Positions 57,606 to 64,000 of a stretch of DNA of 64,000 bases are shown here, piece by piece. This DNA is from Gimesia sp. (GTDB lineage Bacteria; Planctomycetota; Planctomycetia; Planctomycetales; Planctomycetaceae). Numbering within the stretch: the first letter of the stretch is position 1; each line of letters opens with the position of its first letter. Where the stretch lies: assembly GCA_002706765.1 (NCBI GenBank), contig PAJV01000066.1, forward strand, positions 86,740 through 150,739, read 5' to 3'. Position numbers and translations under genes: made by a program. The notes under the pieces were generated by a model. That model was not told the origin of the DNA, made no database searches, and saw nothing but the letters and a program-made list of their open reading frames with translations.

Positions 57606-58823
57606 TTAAGCATTCGTTCGCGTCATTCCCAGGACCCGACGTACTTCCGCCGGACTGGTGAGCCCCTGGTTCACAGCTTCCTGCGCACGATCCCATTGGG
57701 TCCGCATCCCCGACTGAATCGCCAGCTGGTGCAGCACCGTCGCATCGGCCTGATTTAAAATGGCGTTTGCTACTTCTGACTGACCGGGCTGTAACATTTC
57801 CGTAAGCACCATCCGCCCGTGGTAGCCGGTCTGTCCGCATTCAGCACAACCGACGGGTACTTTCCAGTGTTCGACTTCCAGGCCCATACGATCTTCATCG
57901 GCTTGCGAGAATTCCGCACACGAACAGAGCCGCCTGAGCAGTCGCTGACTCAGAATCGCCAGTAATCCGCTCCGCAGCAGATAAGGTTCGATCCCCATAT
58001 CAGACAGGCGGCTCACCGCTTCGGTGGCGCTGCCGGCGTGAAATGTGGTGACGACCAGATGTCCTGAGAGCGACGCCTGAAAGACGGTTTCCGCGGTTTC
58101 ACGATCACGGATTTCACCGACCATAATCACTTCGGGATCCTGTCTGAGCAGGGACCGCAGACCGAGAACCATATCAAAGCCCGCAGCCGGGTTCACCTGC
58201 GATTGGGCAACCGTGGGCACGACGACTTCAATCGGATCTTCCAGTGAAGCCAGGCTGCGAGATCCTTGAGACTGCCGCACGATCTCGCGCAGGCAGGCAT
58301 AAATGGTCGTTGTTTTTCCGCTGCCGGCCGGGCCCGTCATTAAGATGACGCCCCCCGTCTGTGTCAGCAGCCTCTGCAGTTCAAACAGGATTTCGCCGGG
58401 CAGGTTCAGACTTTCCAGATGCTTGTACTGCCCCGAACCGACGAACAGCCTGACGACCACTTTCTCGCCATAAAGCGTGGGGAACGTACTGATCCGTGTT
58501 TCGACCGCCTGCTCGCCCGATTGTCGCAGCCGGCCTTCCTGCGGGACATCCGTCCGATAAGTCAGCAGATGCGAGAGAACTTTCAAGCGCGAGGTGATCC
58601 GCGGCGCCAGCTCATGTGAGAAGTCAGCGACGTGATGCAATACGCCGTCAATACGCCAGTGCATCCGCATTCGGTTTTCGGAAGGGAGCAGGTGAATGTC
58701 GCTGGCATTGATGTCCTGGGCCTGATTCAAAATCAGATTGACCAGCTCAGTGACATACTCCGGATGATTCTCGGCTTTCTCAGGCAACTGTTCCTGGAAA
58801 TGGTGGGACAAACTCTCCTGCAT
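57606..58823 (-). CDS. GspE/PilB-type assembly ATPase
   Basis: The 405-residue protein has an N-terminal helix-turn piece and the ATPase core: ASDIHLLPSENRMRMHWRID, the Arg-rich RTDVPQEGRLR, Walker A LMTGPAGSGKTTTIYACLRE, Asp box ASLEDPIEV, Walker B DPEVIMVGEIRDRETAE, and HAGSATEAVSRL. A zinc-knuckle-like segment has CSC and CAECGQTGYHGR. The usual N-terminal MshEN domain is missing, so the protein is shorter than most GspE. It powers pseudopilin extrusion with the GspF proteins. Its start overlaps the stop of the preceding small membrane protein (TAATG). Confidence 0.93.
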   Translation of the reverse strand: MQESLSHHFQEQLPEKAENHPEYVTELVNLILNQAQDINASDIHLLPSENRMRMHWRIDGVLHHVADFSHELAPRITSRLKVLSHLLTYRTDVPQEGRLRQSGEQAVETRISTFPTLYGEKVVVRLFVGSGQYKHLESLNLPGEILFELQRLLTQTGGVILMTGPAGSGKTTTIYACLREIVRQSQGSRSLASLEDPIEVVVPTVAQSQVNPAAGFDMVLGLRSLLRQDPEVIMVGEIRDRETAETVFQASLSGHLVVTTFHAGSATEAVSRLSDMGIEPYLLRSGLLAILSQRLLRRLCSCAEFSQADEDRMGLEVEHWKVPVGCAECGQTGYHGRMVLTEMLQPGQSEVANAILNQADATVLHQLAIQSGMRTQWDRAQEAVNQGLTSPAEVRRVLGMTRTNA

Positions 58824-59260
58824 TAATCGCCTCGATGAAAGATCTGCTCAATCGTTCCTGCACGCTCATTGCGAAACTGAACAACGGCATCGACGAGCCC
58901 CCATTCACCCGAATGTTTTAACGTGGCCTGCACCGAATTCCAGTCAGTCTTGATTGCCGCTGATTGGCGGGTGACGGTGGAAATGCCTAACACTTCATTC
59001 CCCTTGATGTAGATCGCCCTGGACCAGCCCGGTGCCTGCGACTGCGTCGATCCCGAACCGCGCAGAGACCAGAACAGACCGCAGCATACGAATAACATAC
59101 TGCAGGTAATCCATCTGCGCCGGCGTTGCCGGCGATTCCCCGCCTGCTGTGCTGCTTCCAGCACCTGCTGACGGTGTCCGTCGCGCAGGGGAACGGCTGC
59201 GCCGGCACCGGCCTGCAGCAGCTGTTCTTCCAGGGAATTGTGATCTTCAAATTCAAACAT
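58823..59260 (-). CDS. Single-pass membrane protein, possible anti-sigma factor
   Basis: About 145 residues from the ATG at 59260, chosen because AGGATATCA precedes it and the preceding sigma stop overlaps it by 8 bases. The first 40 residues are acidic and helical (DHNSLEEQLLQAGAGAAVP), followed by basic RRQRRRR, one transmembrane helix (WITCSMLFVCCGLFWSL), and a small exported domain. This layout fits an anti-sigma factor, although the ZAS zinc motif (HxxxCxxC) is absent. Its place between sigma and GspE suggests it controls or senses the state of the assembly system. Family not recognised. Confidence 0.7.
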   Translation of the reverse strand: MFEFEDHNSLEEQLLQAGAGAAVPLRDGHRQQVLEAAQQAGNRRQRRRRWITCSMLFVCCGLFWSLRGSGSTQSQAPGWSRAIYIKGNEVLGISTVTRQSAAIKTDWNSVQATLKHSGEWGLVDAVVQFRNERAGTIEQIFHRGD

Positions 59261-59879
59261 TGATATCCTCATGCGTCGCGGGACGCAGGTAATTATCTAA
59301 TTTCTGGAGCGCATAACGATAACGACTGGCCACTGTATTCGGCGATTCATCCAGCACGCTGGCAATTTCCGCAAAAGTCATATCTTCCCAGATCTTTAAT
59401 ACCACTACTTCTGACTGATTCGTTGGCAGACGCTTTAACGCCCGGCGGATGACCCGCGCCTGATCGTTCTCTTCTACAATCTCTTCATCTCGTGCCCAGA
59501 GCTGTCGGCACTGAGCAAATATCTGAAACGGCTTCCGCTTCTGCAGAATCCGTAAGGCTTCATTGCGGGTGACCCGTAACAGGTAGGCCCAGGGCTGCTG
59601 CGCGGTTGCCAGAATTTTCGGTTTCATGGCGATCCGCACCATGGTGGCCTGAATCGCATCTTCCGCATCCGGCATGTTCCGGGTCACGGTCACGGCATAC
59701 CTTACCAGTCGCTCGGAAGTTAAATCGTAGAGAGATCCCAGCCGGTCGACACCCTGATCGTGCAGATCATTGGCACAACAGCGGATTTGCGCGGCAAATT
59801 TGACAGGGGACAGTTGTTCCACGATGGAATTCGATTCTTCAAAGCTCCAGAAAAACTCTGTTTCCCGCTGCTGAGTCAC
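59253..59879 (-). CDS. ECF-type RNA polymerase sigma factor
   Basis: The 208-residue protein has sigma region 2 (RLGSLYDLTSERLVRYAVTV..MPDAEDAIQATMVRIAM, then WAYLLRVTRNEALRILQKRK) and region 4 (RRALKRLPTNQSEVVVLKIWEDMTFAEIASVLDESPNTVASRYRYALQKL, a helix-turn-helix). No region 1 or 3 is present, as in ECF factors. The first 40 residues are a family-unlike extension. It would direct polymerase to the pseudopilus operon promoter, forming a regulon with the membrane protein that follows. The start is GTG; upstream codons up to a TAA stop contain no ATG, GTG or TTG in frame. A hairpin covers the AGGG ribosome site. Confidence 0.9.
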   Translation of the reverse strand: MTQQRETEFFWSFEESNSIVEQLSPVKFAAQIRCCANDLHDQGVDRLGSLYDLTSERLVRYAVTVTRNMPDAEDAIQATMVRIAMKPKILATAQQPWAYLLRVTRNEALRILQKRKPFQIFAQCRQLWARDEEIVEENDQARVIRRALKRLPTNQSEVVVLKIWEDMTFAEIASVLDESPNTVASRYRYALQKLDNYLRPATHEDINV

Positions 59880-59889
59880 AGCAGGAATG

Positions 59890-59909
59890 CCCTGGCAGAA
59901 CTGCCAGGG
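59890..59909 (-). promoter_or_regulatory. Hairpin overlapping the ribosome site of the sigma-factor mRNA
   Basis: CCCTGGCAG (59890-59898) and CTGCCAGGG (59901-59909) form a perfect 9-base-pair stem with a 2-base loop. On the minus strand the AGGG that should act as the ribosome site of the GTG-start sigma gene lies in the stem. It could hide the site and thus control translation; a DNA operator is an alternative. A separate short dyad, TGTGA-N5-TCACA, lies at 59930-59944. Confidence 0.5.
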
Positions 59910-60220
59910 GGTATGACGAGTAAAATTCGTGTGAATTTATCACAAACATGAGTTCCATACTTGTGTTGATTCAGACGGGAAAATAACAATGAATTGGCGT
60001 CCAAACTCCCACACAGTTCCTATTAGAACTGAATTCAGATAATATTTGTTTTGCTTTTCCCCGGATTTTAAAAATATTTTTGAATTCTGCGGGAAACGGT
60101 TATCGTAAGCCCTTATATATCAGACAGATACCGCTTCCATGTTTTTGTGCACCGATCTTTGTGCCTTCCTGAAAGAGAGCCCGCGCCGCCCCATGATTTC
60201 CTGCAGGGAGGAGTTGCCGG

Positions 60221-60742
60221 ATGGCTGCTGAAGCCACGCCTGAGATTCAGGGAGTCATTCTGATTGGCATGCCCGGGTCGGGAAAGTCGACCGTGGGGAA
60301 AAAACTGTCTGAACGGACAGGTCTTCCCTTCCTGGATACTGATGCATTAATTGAGGCCGGCGAATCGAAAAGGCTGGCCGAGATTATTGCCCGGCACACC
60401 TCCGAGGGCTTCCGCGAAATTGAAGCAGCATATGTCCAATCGATCCAATCAGCAGGATCGGTAATTTCTACCGGCGGAAGCGTCTGTTACAGCCGCGAAG
60501 CCATGCAACATCTTGGCAGTCTTGGTACCATAGTCTGGCTGGATGTGTCACCTGAAGTACTGGAGCAGCGGGTGGCCGATGCGTTTGACCGCGGCGTGTT
60601 GATTGAACCGGGAACGACACTGGCCGACTTATACGACAGCCGATTCCCGCTGTATGAACTGTATGCTGAATTAAAAATCGAGGCGTCGCAGCTGTCACCG
60701 GAAGAAGTCGTTTCCCGGATCTGTGAGCAGCTGAGTCTCTGA
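60221..60742 (+). CDS. aroK: Shikimate kinase
   Basis: The 173-residue protein catalyses ATP-dependent 3-phosphorylation of shikimate. It has the P-loop GMPGSGKSTVGKKL, DTD pair (FLDTDALIE), substrate-binding Arg in GFREIEAAYV, GG in ISTGGSVCYS (in place of GGG), and RFPLYELYAE (the C-terminal R..lY...a motif). The lid region (about 110-125) is compact. The length is typical for AroK. GGGAGGAG precedes the ATG. The DAHP synthase gene follows 35 bases later, so an aromatic-pathway operon is likely. It is divergent from the sigma operon. Confidence 0.9.
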   Translation: MAAEATPEIQGVILIGMPGSGKSTVGKKLSERTGLPFLDTDALIEAGESKRLAEIIARHTSEGFREIEAAYVQSIQSAGSVISTGGSVCYSREAMQHLGSLGTIVWLDVSPEVLEQRVADAFDRGVLIEPGTTLADLYDSRFPLYELYAELKIEASQLSPEEVVSRICEQLSL

Positions 60743-60777
60743 GAACGATCATCAACTGATAACAAACTCTTATAGTA

Positions 60778-61842
60778 ATGAAAAACGATTGCAAGCCGAT
60801 GTTACCCATTCAAAACGTCAACATTCATGATTCCGTCCGCCTGGTGGCACCACAGGAATTGAAAGACACTTACAAGCGGACCGACAAAGTCACCGAGACC
60901 GTTGGCGAATCGCGCGAACAGATCAAACGCATTCTTTCGGGAGAAGACCATCGGCTCATCGTGGTAGTCGGCCCCTGTTCGATTCACGATCCCAAAGCCG
61001 CCATCGAGTATGCCTCCCGTTTAAAAGAACTCGCGACCAAAGTGGACGACCGCATGTTCCTGATCATGCGGGTTTACTTCGAGAAACCGCGCACCACCGT
61101 CGGCTGGAAAGGCCTGATCAACGATCCGCACCTGGATGGCACCTTCGATGTCTCTTCGGGTCTGAAGATCGCCCGCCAGCTGTTACTGCAGATCGGCGAA
61201 CTGGGAGTACCCGCCGCAACCGAAATGCTGGAACCGATCACGCCACAATACATTGCCGACGCGATCTCGATTGCTTCGATTGGCGCCCGCACCACGGAGT
61301 CCCCCACACACCGCCAGATGGCCAGCGGACTCTCGATGCCCGTCGGTTACAAAAACGGCACAGACGGCAGCCTGGACGTTGCGCTGAATGCGATGCTGGC
61401 CGCGCAGAGTCCCCACAGTTTTCTGGGCATCGATGCCGAGGGCCAGACCTGTGTCGTCAACACCAAAGGCAACCCCTGGGGTCACCTGATCCTGCGTGGC
61501 GGACGTTCCGGCCCGAACTATTCGCGGGAACATCTGGAAGAAGCCAGCCAGAGCCTGCAGGCCGCCGGCCTGTCACCCCGGTTCATGGTCGACTGCAGCC
61601 ATGCGAACTCCAACAAAGACTATCGCAACCAGGGCAAAGTCTGGAACGACGTCATCGACCAGCGCGTCGCCGGCAACGATACAATCATCGGCCTGATGCT
61701 GGAAAGCAACCTGCACCCCGGCAATCAGAGTCTGCCAAAAGATCTCTCACAGCTCCAGTACGGCGTCTCCATCACCGACGAATGCATCGACTGGGAAGAG
61801 ACCGAAACCCTGATCCTGACCGCGCACGAAAAACTGTCGTAA
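60778..61842 (+). CDS. aroG: 3-deoxy-7-phosphoheptulonate (DAHP) synthase, AroG/F/H type
   Basis: The 354-residue protein condenses phosphoenolpyruvate and erythrose 4-phosphate, the first step of aromatic amino acid synthesis. Class I (AroFGH) features are VVVGPCSIHDPKAAIEYA with metal-ligand Cys67, FLIMRVYFEKPRTTVGWKGL, GARTTESPTHRQMASGLSMPVGYKNGTDG, ILRGGRSGPNYS, DCSHANSNKD, IGLMLESNLHPGNQ and SITDECIDW, giving the Cys, His, Glu and Asp metal ligands. The N-terminal extension carries the usual allosteric part (IQNVNIHDSVRLVAPQELK). Which aromatic amino acid inhibits it cannot be told from sequence. No clear ribosome site precedes the first ATG; an ATG at codon 8 is possible. Confidence 0.94.
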   Translation: MKNDCKPMLPIQNVNIHDSVRLVAPQELKDTYKRTDKVTETVGESREQIKRILSGEDHRLIVVVGPCSIHDPKAAIEYASRLKELATKVDDRMFLIMRVYFEKPRTTVGWKGLINDPHLDGTFDVSSGLKIARQLLLQIGELGVPAATEMLEPITPQYIADAISIASIGARTTESPTHRQMASGLSMPVGYKNGTDGSLDVALNAMLAAQSPHSFLGIDAEGQTCVVNTKGNPWGHLILRGGRSGPNYSREHLEEASQSLQAAGLSPRFMVDCSHANSNKDYRNQGKVWNDVIDQRVAGNDTIIGLMLESNLHPGNQSLPKDLSQLQYGVSITDECIDWEETETLILTAHEKLS

Positions 61843-61865
61843 GCGGTTTGGAACAGGATTCTTCA

Positions 61866-63425
61866 TCACTTCATCTGCAATGCTGATCGCAGTAAGCTTT
61901 CAGCCAGTCTCTTTTCTTCAGGTGTGAAGGCGGATTTGAGTTGAGTCGAGGTGCCCTGTTCGGTCTGGCTGGTTTCCATCGACAAAACTGGAATTGCTGT
62001 GACAAAGGAAGGTATCTCACCCAACCTTCTTGATGCAGCCACAGCCTCTTTCAACGCAATGATTTTTTGATCGTCCTCTCCCTTAGAATGAAGTGCAGAG
62101 GCGATCTGATACAACAGACGGACCTTCTTTTCGTCATATTCGATTTGCTGTGCGACTTTCAGCGCCGCTTTGATGTTACCTGCGTTGAAGAGACTTGAAG
62201 CCACCTTCGCGACTGCAATGCGCCTGCTGTCCAGCACGGGAATCAGCTGGACGACCTCCATCACCTGTTTTGATTCCCCTGTCTCAGCAACAGCAATCGC
62301 CACCTCCATCAGATAGGCTGACTGGTCGTGTGGTACTTCAACGAGCTGCGCTACTTCCAGAGCCGGTTCCAGGTGACCTGTCTTGACCAGCGATTTTGCA
62401 AGCGCATGCAGAAACCAGGGCCGACGATGTAAAAATTTGATTTGTTGAACCACTTCCAGCGTCTGTCTGCCTCTGCCCTCTTTCGCAAGCTCAAGCGCAA
62501 TTCCCTCCAGCGCCTTGAACCTGGTTTCCTCATCAGTAATCCGCTCAATAATCGTCAGCGCCTGCTTACAGGCATTTGACTTTGCCAGAACCAGTGTGAT
62601 CTGCTGGAGAGCCTGCGATTGAGATTTTCGATTTTTGATTGTGTCCACAAAACCCAAAGCCTGCTCGACATCACCGGTTTTTGCGATCTGTCCTGGAATG
62701 GAAATCATGGTTTCTTCCCGTAAATCCAGATTCATGATTTGTTGTGCCATTTCAACTGCCTTGTCACTGTCCCCAGACCGCGCGAACGCTTTCGAATACA
62801 GATACAGTAGTTGCTCATCTTGAACCTGTGACAGTGATTTCGCGCCTTGAACCAGGTAAGGCTTCGCCCGACTGAAAGCTTCCTCATCCAGCAAAGCCCA
62901 GGCGATACCACAGTACGCTTCCGCCTGCTCGCCCGCAGCGGGAATCTGCTCAGCCTTGTTTAATGCTGCGTTTAAATCGTCAATCGTTCCCTTTGCGACC
63001 AGTTTGTAGTATTGAGGGAATACGGATTTCTCTGGTTCGTTTCCTGTTTTCTGCATATCCATGCCCAGGACACTCCCTACGGTTAATGGTCTCCTGGTTC
63101 TTGTACGCTTGACTGAACTGTTGGAATCCCGATCTTTCAGCTGAGGAATCTTTAGCGTCTGATACATCAACGCAACCCATTCTTCGGGGGTCTCCCATTG
63201 CGGAACAGGGACCGTTGAGGTCTCCTGTTTTTTTTCTACGACTGAATTCACAGGATCGGGTTTGGGTTTCTGCACGGACACACTTTCGGCATCCGCTGCC
63301 GGCGGCTTCACCTGCTGACTGCAGCCCGCCAGAATGAAACCGGCGAGTACGATCATTCCATAACTCAGGGTCTGCAAAATCAGCAAGTCTGACTCGCTGA
63401 ACATCAGGCTGGGAGAACGCTTCAT
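61866..63425 (-). CDS. Lipoprotein with TPR-like helical repeats
   Basis: About 519 residues from the ATG at 63425, chosen because CAGGATTATT precedes it; the longer frame begins at TTG. It has a hydrophobic segment ending in a lipobox (FILAGCSQQ, Cys35), a Pro/Lys linker of about 70 residues, and an alpha-solenoid with a repeated pattern: AKTGDVEQALGFVDTIKN, LAKSNACKQALTIIERITD, LAKEGRGRQTLEVVQQIKFL, LVKTGHLEPALEVAQLVEV, VAETGESKQVMEVVQLIPVL and LFNAGNIKAALKVAQQIEYD. The spacing is about 33-36 residues, like TPR/SEL1. It likely binds protein partners in the periplasm. No neighbour indicates a specific process. Confidence 0.85.
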   Translation of the reverse strand: MKRSPSLMFSESDLLILQTLSYGMIVLAGFILAGCSQQVKPPAADAESVSVQKPKPDPVNSVVEKKQETSTVPVPQWETPEEWVALMYQTLKIPQLKDRDSNSSVKRTRTRRPLTVGSVLGMDMQKTGNEPEKSVFPQYYKLVAKGTIDDLNAALNKAEQIPAAGEQAEAYCGIAWALLDEEAFSRAKPYLVQGAKSLSQVQDEQLLYLYSKAFARSGDSDKAVEMAQQIMNLDLREETMISIPGQIAKTGDVEQALGFVDTIKNRKSQSQALQQITLVLAKSNACKQALTIIERITDEETRFKALEGIALELAKEGRGRQTLEVVQQIKFLHRRPWFLHALAKSLVKTGHLEPALEVAQLVEVPHDQSAYLMEVAIAVAETGESKQVMEVVQLIPVLDSRRIAVAKVASSLFNAGNIKAALKVAQQIEYDEKKVRLLYQIASALHSKGEDDQKIIALKEAVAASRRLGEIPSFVTAIPVLSMETSQTEQGTSTQLKSAFTPEEKRLAESLLRSALQMK

Positions 63426-63864
63426 AATAATCCTGATTTTCAATCGTCAATAGTAACAAGAGACGCTGCAGTAAAACTGAACACAGTCTAGATACTGCTC
63501 TATTGTACCATGGTTGATCAAGTGTTAAACAACGATTCGCGTTCAATAAATCGCATGATGCAGTCAAAGCGAGTTGTTTTACTTCCCATATCAGGGCGCA
63601 AACTCCCGATAAACTGCATGGTCCTACCGAATGATGATCCTTTCAATCTCCGTCATATTCATTCTGGCGTGAGCAGCCCTCATCGCTCACAGTCTGGAGA
63701 AACAGAACACATCACTACTTCAAATGACGATCGGGCTTGTGTACTGTATGATAAACGCTGGATCCGCGTTTTCATCTGGCCGGCCGCTTAGTCGATACGA
63801 AATACAGGTTCTACGAGGAAATCGCGAGAGTGCGTCGGCACTGTCGCTGCAGGAAGAAATAGAA
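63426..63864. other. Intergenic region, about 440 bases
   Basis: No gene is supported between the lipoprotein gene and the start of the next plus-strand gene. Short frames (63510-63791 plus) show nothing recognisable. Promoters for both flanking genes are expected here. Confidence 0.45.
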
Positions 63865-63933
63865 ATGAAAGAGACGTTAAGCTACCAGGCTTATTTGAAG
63901 AGTTGCGATAGCCCAAGACTGGCGGACTCCTGA
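63865..63933 (+). CDS. Possible short leader ORF
   Basis: A 22-codon frame (MKETLSYQAYLKSCDSPRLA and two more residues) starts at ATG 63865 behind AGGAAG and ends 32 bases before the next gene's ATG. It may be a leader peptide or may be chance. Its frame is open upstream, so the ATG is not unique. Confidence 0.25.
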   Translation: MKETLSYQAYLKSCDSPRLADS

Positions 63934-63965
63934 AGAATACTTCAGAATCTTCTTAGGAGGAATTT

Positions 63966-64000
63966 ATGAGCAAGGAGTCCAAAGTGTCAGGGAAACAGCA
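63966..64000 (+). CDS. Start of an unidentified gene, cut by window edge
   Basis: A perfect AGGAGG ribosome site stands 6 bases before the ATG at 63966, and an open frame (MSKESKVSGKQ...) runs to the window end. Too short to identify. Confidence 0.6.
   Translation, partial: MSKESKVSGKQ

Overview
The window looks like chromosomal DNA of a planctomycete, probably of the Gimesia/Planctomyces type (Planctomycetaceae). This assignment is inferred from gene content, not from a marker gene. The signs are six DUF1559 proteins, four of them with the prepilin-like N-terminus that this phylum has expanded, many secreted or TPR proteins of unknown role, a Hanks-type kinase fused to a large C-terminal region, DUF4159, VCBS/FG-GAP and carboxypeptidase-regulatory-like domains, and loosely packed genes with long spacers. 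No rRNA, tRNA, CRISPR array, insertion sequence or prophage was found.

Layout. 1-3.5 kb: an edge-truncated HEGGH lipoprotein, a DUF3592 membrane protein, an AIM24/TIGR00266 protein and an orphan FliN-like protein. 4-9.8 kb: a Ser/Thr kinase with a predicted beta-helix C-terminus, then a TPR protein. 9.8-11.2 kb: an SDR lacking the usual catalytic Tyr, and an SRPBCC protein. 11.2-14.1 kb: a minus-strand operon with two unusual polytopic DUF1559 proteins. 14.5-17.2 kb: a coupled VCBS-propeller/TPR pair. 17.5-22.8 kb: three classical DUF1559 proteins, a small lipoprotein, a Cys-rich secreted protein and a DUF4198 protein. 23-28 kb: a DUF4159 protein, small membrane proteins and a GT87-like glycosyltransferase. 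28-37.2 kb: three tandem paralogues that join regulatory-like beta-domains to a C-terminal thioredoxin. 37.9-40.1 kb: three small secreted proteins. 40.6-45.1 kb: a divergent type IIA topoisomerase pair (A then B). 45.2-51.4 kb: a 750-residue membrane-anchored protein, a UvrD/PcrA helicase and a XerC/D recombinase. 51.4-59.9 kb: a minus-strand operon running sigma factor, small membrane protein, GspE ATPase, three GspF proteins, three minor-pseudopilin-like proteins and a DUF1559 protein. 60.2-61.8 kb: shikimate kinase and DAHP synthase. 61.9-63.4 kb: a repeat lipoprotein. The last 35 bases open another gene behind a perfect AGGAGG.

How they fit together. The clearest functional unit is the sigma-factor-headed pseudopilus operon. 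It supplies an assembly ATPase, platform proteins and pseudopilins, and its last gene is a DUF1559 protein, which suggests that DUF1559 proteins are the major pseudopilins of such a machine. The other intriguing units are the thioredoxin paralogue array and the Cys-rich/DUF1559/DUF4198 cluster, whose features suggest metal or redox handling in the periplasm. aroK-aroG are the first-step and kinase genes of the shikimate pathway. The topoisomerase pair carries non-canonical residues in both subunits and may be a second, specialised enzyme.
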